DNA of 64,000 bases from Siphonodentalium dalli (GCA_032622095.1 CP136069.1:30820342-30884341); one strand, 5' to 3'; positions 24,696-33,450 are shown, counted from the first letter of the stretch. The notes: generated by a model not told the origin, from the sequence alone. Translations and numbers: made by a program.

Positions 24696-24764
24696 GCCAA
24701 TGCATTCTCTTATATATGCGAGGCGACCTATGGTCGACTCGCATATATAAGAGAATGCATTGGC
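24696..24764 (-). repeat. PAL69 palindrome, copy 8
   Basis: Full-length 69-bp palindrome, right of the pair in this element. Confidence 0.9.
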
Positions 24765-24794
24765 ACAGGGCCCTTCTGTTGGGTAAAGGGTTAA

Positions 24795-25173
24795 TTAAGT
24801 GGGCCTTTAAGTCTAAGATACATGACATGATTGTATTACACTTTGATAAACAATTCATGCATCTATATAGTCGTGGTTATTTATTACAACACAGGAGCTT
24901 GTTCAGATCAGAATCTGAATAGGTATGTCCAATTTTGGCACGATGTGTTCGGGTATTCACCTGCCCAAATTTTTTCACAGTTGGAAATGTCATGCCTGAC
25001 ACAATATTAGTTGGACATTTTACATCACATACATGTTGAATTTGTTCTCAATGTTTTATTTTCCAACCAGTAATTGGTGGGGAGTTTGTTGTTTTTATAG
25101 CAATACTCAGGTCAGGCACATCCTGAATTTCACTATTATAGTGGTATTTGACCATTACCGTTTTGTGAATTTT
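24795..25173. other. Unassigned left flank of the Ngaro element
   Basis: No gene. The stretch 25093-25152 (GGTCAGGCACATC and CACTATTATAGTGG) recurs inverted at about 31778-31838, on the far side of the Ngaro element. Confidence 0.4.
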
Positions 25174-25373
25174 ATAATGCACCCAGGGCCGATAAGGTTC
25201 GGGGTGATTTATGTGGTTCTTTGATCCTGTCATCCGGCAGACATTCCGGTTTTTCGGTACGATCCGTTCCGTATCGGCCGAACTTAAAGTCCGCATTTTA
25301 CATCCGCCCGGAATGCTGCCTCCTTCCGGTAACTGAGAAAGCAATTCACTTTTGAATTATACGCATCGCGCTC
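25174..25373 (+). repeat. Ngaro split direct repeat A1
   Basis: 200 bp from ATAATGCACCCAGGGCC to GCATCGCGCTC, repeated without visible change at 30555-30754. It probably holds the 5' promoter or leader, which is inferred from position. Confidence 0.92.
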
Positions 25374-25568
25374 GGTTGTGTGTCGTCAAATCCTATCTGT
25401 TTCCATCCGTCACCGTGTTTCTTCGCCAGCCTTCATTTATTCGTCTATCATCTTGTTCCTTGTGCGTTCTGTCTGCGTCCTGTTCCGTCGGCGTTACCTA
25501 TTTTCGTGGGTAGCGCACGTGTTTCCCTGTTTGTGTTTGTCGTTCGGTGGCAATCACATATTTCTCTT

Positions 25569-26843
25569 ATGGTTCGTACGGGATCTCGCGGTCGGGCCCG
25601 CGACCGTTCATCTCGTAGCAGTCGCCAGGATGCGTCTGCCAGCTCGTCTCGTGCTGGTCCTGCTTCCAGTGACCGTGTTGGGCCTTCTTCTCGGGGTTCG
25701 GCCAGTGTGTCATCTGTGGCTGATTCACGGGTGCGCGGCCGTGGTCAGCATTCGCGTGGCAGGCCTGCTCGTGGCTCTGGACGGGGACGCCGCGCCTCCC
25801 GTGGCCGGGTTTCCCATTCTCGTGGCCGCGATCCTGTTCGTCAGCCTCGTCGTCAGCCCAGTCGTCAGTCTCGTCGCCAGGCTAGTCGCCGACAGGATGG
25901 TTCTCCGCGCCCCAAGTTTCCGCGCTATGGATCCAGGTCACCATCAGCGTCTCCTTTGTCGACCCGTCGTCGCAGCAGTTCTGATGACAGCTCCACTTCT
26001 CTCCGCCGCCGCGAGGATTCCCGTGTGGCGTCAGTGATCCACCGACCGAACGCTCCGGCAAGAGACAGAACTGATCCGGGTAATGCCTTATTTAGTTTTC
26101 CATCCTCGCTGGTCTCCCCTTGGGACGCCCCCTTGCCGATTCCTACGGCGGCAGATGGCTATGGCTCTCATGTTTCCCGATCTATTCGCGACAAAATTTT
26201 CCGGGGCGATTTTATCAATTTGGATCAGCTGCAGGAACCTGCCGCCTCTATTCATACCGTTGACCCCCATCAGTTGGTTGTCTCTGCTTCCGGGCGAATC
26301 CGTGTTGCGCCAAGCGGGCATGCTGCTCCAATAACGTCTGTTGACTCGTGGACCGATGCTTTTCTCACTTTCATTTCGGTATACCTCGACGTTCACCCTG
26401 AATCGTCGGCCCAGCCCCTTTTGCGTTACCTGCGCACCATTCGTTGGGCGGCTGCTAAATGTGGGGGATCTGCCTGGCAGGTGTACGATACCCAATTTCG
26501 GTTGAAGTGGGATGGTAATACAGCTACTCCTTGGGAGACCATCGACCCTAACATTTGGCTGCTGGTCATGACGCCCCAGGTTCGGCAACCTCCGCAGCCG
26601 ACTCCGCCTCCGGTTCGTGCCTCCGGGCGTGCGGACAATTTTCCCACGCGTCCGGGCCGTCCCAGTCCCGTCTGTTTTGAATTCAACGCCGGCCGCTGCT
26701 CCTGGCCAAACTGTCGTTTTCGACACATCTGCAACATCTGCTCAGAGCCTCATGCCGCAACCGCTGCCCATGGACAAGACTTTCGCCGCTCGGCCCGCGG
26801 CGGTCGCCAGCAGCGTCTACCAGCTCGCCCCTTCCGCCGTTAA
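25569..26843 (+). CDS. Ngaro Gag-like protein, Arg/Ser-rich with CCCH-type finger
   Basis: The first ATG in this open frame is 25569; the frame is open further upstream but without ATG. It encodes 424 residues. The first ~150 are an Arg/Ser/Gly-rich basic region with many SRGR and RSSR motifs, suited to nucleic acid binding. The middle (~170-350) is a more ordinary globular region with Trp-rich stretches. Near the C-terminus CFEFNAGRCSWPNCRFRH forms C-x7-C-x4-C-x3-H, followed by ICNIC. By position and composition this is the structural protein that would package element RNA; I do not recognise a standard retroviral fold. Its 3' end overlaps the RT frame by 92 nt. Confidence 0.8.
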   Translation: MVRTGSRGRARDRSSRSSRQDASASSSRAGPASSDRVGPSSRGSASVSSVADSRVRGRGQHSRGRPARGSGRGRRASRGRVSHSRGRDPVRQPRRQPSRQSRRQASRRQDGSPRPKFPRYGSRSPSASPLSTRRRSSSDDSSTSLRRREDSRVASVIHRPNAPARDRTDPGNALFSFPSSLVSPWDAPLPIPTAADGYGSHVSRSIRDKIFRGDFINLDQLQEPAASIHTVDPHQLVVSASGRIRVAPSGHAAPITSVDSWTDAFLTFISVYLDVHPESSAQPLLRYLRTIRWAAAKCGGSAWQVYDTQFRLKWDGNTATPWETIDPNIWLLVMTPQVRQPPQPTPPPVRASGRADNFPTRPGRPSPVCFEFNAGRCSWPNCRFRHICNICSEPHAATAAHGQDFRRSARGGRQQRLPARPFRR

Positions 26844-28425
26844 TCTAGACTATTTGTGTTGGTGGCTTGGGAGGTACCCTCGCCACCAAGTCGCGCGGGA
26901 ACTCCGGTTCGGTTTTACTCATGGTTTTCCACTCCATTATACTGGCCCGCGTCTGCCAACTGACGCTCCGAACCTCAAGTCTGCTCGTGACCGTCCCGAG
27001 GTCGTCCGGGAAAAGATCCTTAAGGAAGTTCGCCTTGGTCGCATTGCTGGTCCTTTCTGTGCTCGTCCAATTCCAACGCTCCGCGTGTCGCCGCTTGGAC
27101 TGGTGCCTAAACATGAACCTGACTCATTCCGTCTCATCCATCACCTCTCCTACCCGGCAGGCCAGTCGCTCAATGATCATATTCCGCGCGAATTCACTAC
27201 TGTCACATATACCAGTTTTGACGCTGCTGTTGCCACCATCCAGTCCCTTGGGGCCGGGACTTTGCTCGCGCGCGGGGATTTGGAGGCTGCTTATCGTAAT
27301 CTTCGCATCTACCCGGGCGATTTCGATCAACTTGGTTTTAAACTGGACGACATGTATTATTTCGACAAATGCTTACCTTTCGGCTGCAGCGTGTCGTGCG
27401 CAACTTTTGAAAAATTCTCGACATTTTTGGAATGGGTTGTTAAGCAGCGGTCCGGCAACCCACACATCTTGCACTACTGCGATGACTTCCTGTTCTGTGG
27501 TCCGCCAGCCACGTCCCAGGCCTCAGACAGTCTTGACATGTTTCATCGCGTTTGCTCTGATCTTGGCGTACCTATTGCTCATGAAAAAACGGTCTCGCCC
27601 ACCTCGAAGCTCTGCTACCTTGGTCTCGAACTCGATACGTTGGCTAACGCGGTGCGTCTCCCTGCTGAGAAGCTCACAGCCATTCAGTCCAAAATCTCTA
27701 TGGCTTTGCGCTGCCGTAAAATCTCGGTCCGTGAACTACAGTCGCTCATTGGCTCATTACAATTTGCGTGCAAGGCGATTCGTCCGGGCCGCCCATTTTG
27801 TCGTCGCCTGATTGATGCCCTGCAGGGATTTTCTAAGCCGCATCACAAAATCCGAATTAATTCTGGCATGCGTGCCGATTTGGCCACGTGGTTACAGTTC
27901 TTCACGTCATTCAATGGGATCTACCTTTTCCCTTCTGCGACCTGGCTCCATGATACCGACATCAATTTCCACACAGACGCTTGTGGTGGTCAGTCCGGCG
28001 GCTTTGGCGCTTATTTCAACGGCCTTTGGGCTTTTGGCAAGTGGCCCCTTCCTTGGCATGCTTTGGGCCTGACCCGCAATATGGGTGTCCTCGAGATGTT
28101 CCCAGTCTTAGTGGCCATCAGCGTCTGGGGGCGTCGCCTCCGGAATCATCGCCTCCATTTACACTGTGATAACATTACCGTGGTCCGCGCCATCAACGAC
28201 CAAACTTCCAAATGCAAGCCGCTCATGGCCCTGTTGCGCCAGCTGGTCCTGCTGCTCCTGTCTCACAACATCTCCTTGCGTGCTTCATGGATCGCGTCTC
28301 GTGATAATGCTCTCGCTGACAGCCTCTCTCGTTTCCAGATGAAACGTTTCCGTCGACTGGCGGCGTCCGCCGCCCGAACGCCAACACCATTTCCCAGGTG
28401 CCTGTGGACCTGCGTCGACATGTAA
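26752..28425 (+). CDS. Ngaro reverse transcriptase-RNase H
   Basis: The start is the ATG at 26752, inside the Gag-like frame; the frame is open back to about 26617 without ATG. It encodes 557 residues. RT motifs from that start: LARGDLEAAY with Asp176, LPFGCSVSCATFEK, and YCDD at 242-245, which provide the metal-binding Asp residues. RNase H follows with Asp409 (HTDACGG), Glu448 (VLEMF), Asp473 (HCDN) and Asp523 (NALADSLSR), a full set of catalytic acidic residues. Together they copy element RNA into DNA and remove the template. No lesions are seen, so the enzyme could be active. The 3' end overlaps the recombinase frame by about 106 nt. Confidence 0.93.
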   Translation: MPQPLPMDKTFAARPAAVASSVYQLAPSAVNLDYLCWWLGRYPRHQVARELRFGFTHGFPLHYTGPRLPTDAPNLKSARDRPEVVREKILKEVRLGRIAGPFCARPIPTLRVSPLGLVPKHEPDSFRLIHHLSYPAGQSLNDHIPREFTTVTYTSFDAAVATIQSLGAGTLLARGDLEAAYRNLRIYPGDFDQLGFKLDDMYYFDKCLPFGCSVSCATFEKFSTFLEWVVKQRSGNPHILHYCDDFLFCGPPATSQASDSLDMFHRVCSDLGVPIAHEKTVSPTSKLCYLGLELDTLANAVRLPAEKLTAIQSKISMALRCRKISVRELQSLIGSLQFACKAIRPGRPFCRRLIDALQGFSKPHHKIRINSGMRADLATWLQFFTSFNGIYLFPSATWLHDTDINFHTDACGGQSGGFGAYFNGLWAFGKWPLPWHALGLTRNMGVLEMFPVLVAISVWGRRLRNHRLHLHCDNITVVRAINDQTSKCKPLMALLRQLVLLLLSHNISLRASWIASRDNALADSLSRFQMKRFRRLAASAARTPTPFPRCLWTCVDM

Positions 28426-29309
28426 CGCTGCTTTTGACTTCCTCCCGGGCGCCAAAAACTCACCGCACGTATCGCACCGCCATACGGGCTTATCTCGATT
28501 TCGCACACCAGCATCACTTGGCCGTTTCCTGGCCGCTCCCGGAACACGCTATCGTCGGGTTTATCGCGGGGCTTCATCGCTCCCAGCATTCTGCTTCAAC
28601 CATTTCCACCTACCTGGCTGCCATCGGTCGGCAGCATCGACTCCGGGGTATGCGAGATCCCACTTCGACTTACCTCATTCGCCAACTATTGACCGGGGTC
28701 CGTCGCTTGACGCCTTCATCATCTCGTCCTGCTCCAGTGACAATACCTTTGCTGCGCACCTTGCTCCGCGTGCTTCCTCGCATATGCTCGTCGCCACATG
28801 AGGTCGCTTTGTTTACGTCTGCCTTTACGATGGCCTTTTTTGGACTGTTCCGCGTGGGGGAACTGGCCGCTGTGTCCAAGGCCGACTTTGGACATGCTAT
28901 ATTTCTTCGCGATGTCTCGTTGTGCGGCTCCGCCATTGACGTTTGGCTCCGGCATTCTAAAACGAACCAATGTGGTCCTCCCGCTCATATTCGCATTCCG
29001 TGCCTGCCGACTGATCCACATATCTGCCCTCTGCGCGCGGCCACCACATTTCTTGCCATTCGCGGCTCCAGGTCGGGACTGTTCCTTTCTCACCAGGCTC
29101 AGACCCCGCTCACAGTCGCGCAGTTTCGGGCCGTGCTCCATCAGGCTTTGCGTACGTCCGGCTCTCGACAATATATCACGCCGCATTCATTTCGTTCGGG
29201 TGGTGCTACCTATCTGGCGGATCTGGGCACCCCTTACCATGCCATCCAACACCGGGGTCGTTGGCGGTCTGATGTTTGTCGTCGATACATCCACTCAACA
29301 TCTGCTTAG
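28320..29309 (+). CDS. Ngaro tyrosine recombinase
   Basis: The open frame begins after a TGA at 28317 and has no ATG before the core domain; the first candidate start is GTG 28398, so translation probably depends on frameshifting from RT (-1), reinitiation or splicing. The N-terminal part resembles the SAM-like DNA-binding region (KTHRTYRTAIRAYLDF). Catalytic residues of the tyrosine recombinase family are all present: Arg in GLFRVGEL (28851), Lys in RHSKTN (28959), His and Arg in PHSFRSGG (29184, 29193), Trp in GRWRS (29262) and the nucleophile Tyr in RRYIHS (29286). It would integrate circular element DNA by strand exchange at the ATA core, replacing a DDE integrase. Confidence 0.92.
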   Translation, partial: QPLSFPDETFPSTGGVRRPNANTISQVPVDLRRHVTLLLTSSRAPKTHRTYRTAIRAYLDFAHQHHLAVSWPLPEHAIVGFIAGLHRSQHSASTISTYLAAIGRQHRLRGMRDPTSTYLIRQLLTGVRRLTPSSSRPAPVTIPLLRTLLRVLPRICSSPHEVALFTSAFTMAFFGLFRVGELAAVSKADFGHAIFLRDVSLCGSAIDVWLRHSKTNQCGPPAHIRIPCLPTDPHICPLRAATTFLAIRGSRSGLFLSHQAQTPLTVAQFRAVLHQALRTSGSRQYITPHSFRSGGATYLADLGTPYHAIQHRGRWRSDVCRRYIHSTSA

Positions 29310-29922
29310 TCTCGTTTCAGTAGCCATTATCTGGGTCTTGGGTTCGTCCCACGTCTACTGGGCTCACCAGCGTGCTGTGCGGCGTCCTGTTGGCCAACAT
29401 CTCCAGCTGTCCAGCCGCGGCGCTTCTGTTAGATGGATCGGCACTCGTGGGATGCTCTGGGGCGATTTCCACGCCACGTTCGACCGGGAGCTCGCCGCTT
29501 GTCCGCAGTCTCGGCATCCTACCCACATCATCATCCAGCTTGGTTCTAACGACATCACAGCCGGTGGGTACCGTGATTTGCGTGCCAGTGTTAAGCGGGA
29601 ACTTTCTTATGTGCAGGAAACTTTGCCTGACTGCACCCTTATTTGGTCACACGTGTTCCCGCGCCGCTATTGGCACAACGCCCATCGCCCGAGTATTGGT
29701 GCTCGCCAGCGCCGGGACTTTAACCAACGCATGTTGGGCTTCGTCTTGCATCACGGGGGTCGTGGCATCAAGCTCCCAGACATTTGCGCTTCTGATAAGG
29801 GCATGTATCGTTCAGATGGGATCCATCTCTCCCCCGTCGGCAACGATATATATCTGAATAGTCTCCAGGGCGCCCTGGAGACCTTCCTGGCATCTGACAC
29901 TATGGTTTTCCCGGTGGTTTAA
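29272..29922 (+). CDS. Ngaro SGNH/GDSL-type hydrolase domain protein
   Basis: It encodes 216 residues from the ATG at 29272, overlapping the recombinase end by 38 nt; the frame is open further upstream. It has the SGNH block residues: Ser26 in VLGSSH (block I), Asn93 in LGSNDI (block III), and Asp182 and His185 in DGIHLSPVG (block V). SGNH domains are esterases or lipases in other proteins, and similar domains are known from Ngaro elements, where their role in the life cycle is not settled. The intact triad suggests it is kept under selection. Translation by termination-reinitiation at the overlap is plausible. Confidence 0.88.
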   Translation: MFVVDTSTQHLLSLVSVAIIWVLGSSHVYWAHQRAVRRPVGQHLQLSSRGASVRWIGTRGMLWGDFHATFDRELAACPQSRHPTHIIIQLGSNDITAGGYRDLRASVKRELSYVQETLPDCTLIWSHVFPRRYWHNAHRPSIGARQRRDFNQRMLGFVLHHGGRGIKLPDICASDKGMYRSDGIHLSPVGNDIYLNSLQGALETFLASDTMVFPVV

Positions 29923-30155
29923 CTGTTTCATTGATGTATTTGGGCATGGAGCTCCTGGTTTGGGGGAGTGCTGCGCACTCTATGGCGGTCCTGCAGATAG
30001 TGGTAGTGGTAGTGTCGCCATAGCGTTATAACCTGTCTGGTAACTTTGATGGGTGGCTTATCAATAGTAGCTTAGTATGTTTATGACTGCGCAGTCATCT
30101 TATGCTTATTTGAGAGTGCTCTCGATCTGTAGCCTGAGTGTAATATTCCAGGCCT
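29923..30155 (+). other. Ngaro 3' untranslated stretch before B1
   Basis: No ORF. Short GTGGTAGTGGTAGTGTC run near 30000. It connects the hydrolase stop to the B1 repeat. Confidence 0.5.
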
Positions 30156-30557
30156 GTGCTTAGCCATAGGGAGTTGGGCTGTCCAGTGGTCTCTACTGCC
30201 ATTCCTGCGTCGCACTCGTTGGGCTTCTCCCTGGTGGCCGTGTGTGCTTATTGCTTAGGGCGCCTCATAGCAATTCTTGGGCGCCGGCTCCGAATCGTAC
30301 CTTAGCTCGTCGGGCCATGCTCGTGCCTGCGCTGTACAGCAGTATTTCTTCAGCGTTCTCTGCTTCGGCTTCTCGTCAGAGCGAAGGCTCTGCTTAATTG
30401 GTTTTCCATGCGTATGGGCTATCTGCAGGACAAGCTTATAATTTCATTAAAGCTGAGATCATAACCCACTCATGTGTTGTCATTTAAATATTCCATGCAG
30501 TAGTGGCAGGGCTGTCACTGGTGGGGGTAGTGTCTCTTGGATCTGAGTGATCACATA
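30156..30557 (+). repeat. Ngaro split direct repeat B1
   Basis: 402 bp from GTGCTTAGCCATAGGGAG to GATCACATA, repeated at 30982-31383. Its last three bases are also the first three of A2. Confidence 0.92.
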
Positions 30558-30754
30558 ATGCACCCAGGGCCGATAAGGTTCGGGGTGATTTATGTGGTTC
30601 TTTGATCCTGTCATCCGGCAGACATTCCGGTTTTTCGGTACGATCCGTTCCGTATCGGCCGAACTTAAAGTCCGCATTTTACATCCGCCCGGAATGCTGC
30701 CTCCTTCCGGTAACTGAGAAAGCAATTCACTTTTGAATTATACGCATCGCGCTC
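30555..30754 (+). repeat. Ngaro split direct repeat A2
   Basis: A 200-bp copy of A1, directly abutting B1 at the shared ATA. The B1-A2 junction equals the sequence expected if the outer ends were joined in a circle. Confidence 0.92.
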
Positions 30755-30981
30755 CCTCCCTCCCCCCTTGGAGCTCCATGCCCCGCTTTGTTCGGCGTCC
30801 CGAGTGGCACGCCATATTCATTGTTCTGTGATGCCTGTTTTGTTTTGGGCCTAGGGCCCTGTGTATTTGCATCTCGTTGCTGCTGTTTGTTTTCCCTTTC
30901 AGGTGCTGTGTCATCAGTGCCATTGATCCAGCTTTGGTGCGTCCTGCAGGGGTAACTTTGGTGTTGCCCGCCCATACCACG
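30755..30981 (+). other. Ngaro spacer between A2 and B2
   Basis: 227 bp unique to this position, starting with a CCTCCC-rich run and containing a pyrimidine tract ending in TTTCAG at about 30896-30901. No coding evidence. Confidence 0.5.
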
Positions 30982-31383
30982 GTGCTTAGCCATAGGGAGT
31001 TGGGCTGTCCAGTGGTCTCTACTGCCATTCCTGCGTCGCACTCGTTGGGCTTCTCCCTGGTGGCCGTGTGTGCTTATTGCTTAGGGCGCCTCATAGCAAT
31101 TCTTGGGCGCCGGCTCCGAATCGTACCTTAGCTCGTCGGGCCATGCTCGTGCCTGCGCTGTACAGCAGTATTTCTTCAGCGTTCTCTGCTTCGGCTTCTC
31201 GTCAGAGCGAAGGCTCTGCTTAATTGGTTTTCCATGCGTATGGGCTATCTGCAGGACAAGCTTATAATTTCATTAAAGCTGAGATCATAACCCACTCATG
31301 TGTTGTCATTTAAATATTCCATGCAGTAGTGGCAGGGCTGTCACTGGTGGGGGTAGTGTCTCTTGGATCTGAGTGATCACATA
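30982..31383 (+). repeat. Ngaro split direct repeat B2
   Basis: A 402-bp copy of B1 that forms the right end of the element, closing with ATA. Confidence 0.92.
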
Positions 31384-31865
31384 AAAGAGGGATAATCCAA
31401 AATCATATTTCACGCAAATTATTCAAAATCAATGTCGCACTAATTGGGTATTATACATATATTTTGTCCAGGAGAATGATTAATCATCATGATGATGGCA
31501 CACGATAAGCAAATCAATTAGCATTCAATTAGTTTAAATGTTGTTATGAAGGGGCGATTGAGTCATCCTGTTTTTGTCATTTAGAAAGGAATATATTAAC
31601 AATGTCATTGAATAACAAAGTTGGCGCAAAAGATTGCACAACGTATTTTGTCGGAAGAGTGTTAATTCGCTATATATTGTTAAGAGTGAAATTTGGCTGT
31701 GCACTGGTATGCGCCGTCTTCTATTCCTGACGCAAATAAAGGAAACATGAATATGTTATGGTCACATACTGCTATACTAGTGGAATACCACTATAATAGT
31801 GGAATTAATGATGTGCCCGACCTGATAGTAGCATATATATCTCTACTGATGGTCAAAATTGTGGT
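31384..31865. other. Unassigned sequence between Ngaro and the foldback element
   Basis: No gene. It contains the inverted partner (about 31778-31838) of the Ngaro left flank. Confidence 0.4.
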
Positions 31866-32069
31866 CTGAAATTGCCGTCTAATGATATGTCCCCCAGTTG
31901 GTGGCAGTCTAGACATATTATTGCGTCATTACTCTAATTACAGGTGAGACATATTGGTAGTGTTTTTTACCTGTTAACCAACAATCAGATTTAGGCTACT
32001 TCTATGAATGGTGTTTTATCTACATGTATATTACGTGAGGACCTTGGTGGGGATAGCTTCAGTCTTGAA

Positions 32070-32261
32070 TGTTAAAGAGACACTAGGTACTCATAGAGAA
32101 TTTAAAGGGACACTAGGCACCTACTGTCGTTGATTGTTAAAGTGACACTAGGCTCTCACTGGGGATGATTATTAAAGTGACACAAGGCACTCACTGTGGA
32201 TGAATGTTAAAGAGACACATGGCACACACTGTGGGATAATGTTAAAGTGACACTCGCATTG
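32070..32261 (+). repeat. 35-bp tandem repeat, left arm, about 5.5 copies
   Basis: The unit is of the form TTAAAGTGACACTAGGCACT followed by CACTGTGGATGAATG. Its inverse lies at 33905-34096. Confidence 0.85.
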
Positions 32262-32440
32262 AAAACTTCAAAAATCTCAAAAATTTCAAAAACTTCCAAA
32301 ACTTCCAAAACTTCCAAAACTTCCAAAACTTCAAAAACTTCAAAAATTTCAAAAATTTCAAAAATTTCAAAAACTTCAAAAATTTCAAAAACATCACAAA
32401 TTCCACAAATTTCAAAAACTTCAAAAATTAAACAAAATTC
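32262..32440 (+). repeat. CTTCAAAAA/TTTCAAAAA minisatellite, left arm
   Basis: About 9-bp units vary between CTTCCAAAA, CTTCAAAAA and TTTCAAAAA. Open frames across it are low-complexity artefacts. Confidence 0.85.
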
Positions 32441-32490
32441 AGGATTTAGTCAAAAATATGGCTTGTTGCCATTCATCGGAAAGCTCTGGG
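32441..32490 (+). repeat. Fragment of palindromic MITE C
   Basis: CAGGATTTAGTC...ATATGGCTTGTTGCCATTCA matches the interior of the copy at 42711-42906. Confidence 0.6.
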
Positions 32491-32587
32491 GGTACGGTGG
32501 TGAGCGCCACCGAAAAAAGCAAGTGAGCGAGGGAAAAAAGAGAAAAATAACATGACATGTGGTACATACTACAATTTATTATATTAA

Positions 32588-32653
32588 CTATTCACTGTCA
32601 CTTTCGTCCGAATTGTCATCACTTTCGTCAGATGTGTCATTTGTTTCGTCCAT
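32588..32653 (-). CDS. Short acidic ORF overlapping the next one
   Basis: It reads 21 residues, almost all Asp, Glu, Ser, Asn and Thr (DESDDNSDESDSE). Its ATG lies inside the end of the upstream frame, overlapping by 17 nt in another frame. It may be a separate product or the original acidic tail of the upstream protein after a frameshift. Too short for certainty. Confidence 0.3.
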   Translation of the reverse strand: MDETNDTSDESDDNSDESDSE

Positions 32654-33062
32654 GAACTATTGACATTTTCACTGCATCACGATCTTCAAAACCATTCTTC
32701 ATATATTTGTCCACTTTATCCATGACACTGTTGTGCAGAGTCCCATTGCGCAGCCACATGTTATTTTTTATTGTCCAAGCATAAACATTCATAAATAGCC
32801 TCATGCCTTCAGTTTTAAGATCTGTACTTTTAAGGTCCTTGTCAGCTTGTAATTTTGCCTCTTTTTCTGTCGAGCCATTTTCCATATACATTTCCACGTT
32901 ATCACTCCATGCTTCTTGTGCTTTATCTCTACTCTCATCACACAAACTTTTGAAGTATTCATCTTCATTCGATTTAATTTTCTTATTCTTACTATCATCC
33001 ATGTCCTCAGTTTGTTCCCCTGGCCTTTCAATAGCCTTCGAAAATTTAGGTAAATTACTCAT
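32637..33062 (-). CDS. Unrecognised 141-residue protein in the foldback element
   Basis: It starts at an ATG (33062) and encodes a charged, Lys/Glu/Asp-rich, probably helical protein with no signal peptide or membrane segment. It includes DEYFKSLCDESRDKAQEAW and WLRNGTLHNSVMDKVDKYMK. The region of residues ~31-113 recurs as an inverted truncated copy at 33485-33735, and most of the residue sequence is kept there. Retention of an open frame in both copies suggests a real protein, or recent duplication. I know no family for it. It lies with 33144-33281 on the same strand, as in a small gene cluster of a larger element. Confidence 0.5.
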   Translation of the reverse strand: MSNLPKFSKAIERPGEQTEDMDDSKNKKIKSNEDEYFKSLCDESRDKAQEAWSDNVEMYMENGSTEKEAKLQADKDLKSTDLKTEGMRLFMNVYAWTIKNNMWLRNGTLHNSVMDKVDKYMKNGFEDRDAVKMSIVHGRNK

Positions 33063-33143
33063 TTTAGTTCAGTGAATATGTCGTTTGGAGTTTCCTTTTT
33101 AACTTTTCCAATGTTTGTCTTCTTCGCTCTTCCTCCTTTTATC

Positions 33144-33281
33144 TATTTAACTTTTATCTTCTTAGCTCCGGGTTTCCTTATAAGTTTTTCAGGTTTCGCT
33201 TCAGTCTTGGGTAGGTCCTTCGAGTCATCGTAGGGTACATATTTATTAAGATCAAATTCATAATAGTGCGGAGTCCCCATT
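33144..33281 (-). CDS. Small basic ORF (45 residues)
   Basis: It starts ATG at 33281 on the minus strand and ends at TAG (33144-33146). It reads MGTPHYYEFDLNKYVPYDDS, then a Lys/Pro-rich tail ending KKIKVK. It lies about 80 nt upstream of the 141-residue ORF, same strand. It may be a nucleic-acid-binding or capsid-associated small protein, but that rests only on charge and setting. Confidence 0.35.
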
Positions 33282-33450
33282 CTGGCTAAAGTTCAAAGTG
33301 TACTCTGAAGTAGTAATTTTTATATACGCCAAAATACCAAAATACGCGCGTGCGGCCCCCCTCACCCCCTCACTGCCGCCGCGCTAATTTTTTACCTATA
33401 CAATAGAGTGTGCATATTGAAATCACTCATACTTGCATTGACATGTGTAT

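Larger units (their letters stand above)
24394..24794 (+). mobile_element. TTAA MITE (CCCTTTACCC family) with two PAL69 palindromes
   Basis: The ends TTAACCCTTTACCCAACA and inverse are each flanked by TTAA (24394-24397, 24791-24794). PAL69 copies lie at 24547-24615 and 24696-24764 in opposite orientation. The left outer segment (24398-24540) matches 755-902 inverted. The element begins one or two bases after the satellite ends. Confidence 0.85.
25174..31383 (+). mobile_element. Complete Ngaro-type (DIRS order) tyrosine-recombinase retrotransposon
   Basis: It is 6210 bp with the order A1 (25174-25373), Gag-like, RT-RNase H, tyrosine recombinase, SGNH hydrolase, B1 (30156-30557), A2 (30555-30754), B2 (30982-31383). 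These split direct repeats, a tyrosine recombinase instead of a DDE integrase, no methyltransferase and an SGNH domain are the known traits of Ngaro. The trinucleotide ATA starts A1, ends B2 and sits at the B1-A2 junction, as expected if a circular intermediate recombines at that core. All catalytic motifs are present and each frame is free of internal stops. The coding part is visibly GC-richer than its surroundings. Confidence 0.93.

Noticed and set aside
25378-26037. 219-codon frame with hydrophobic segments at the Ngaro 5' end
   Set aside because: It is a shifted frame of the Arg/Ser-rich Gag-like ORF, which has a clear ATG and zinc-finger motif.
26867-27811. 314-codon frame inside the RT region
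   Set aside because: Shadow of the RT-RNase H frame; no motif of its own.
32247-32555. Lys/Ser/Thr repeat protein
   Set aside because: Translation of the CTTCAAAAA minisatellite.
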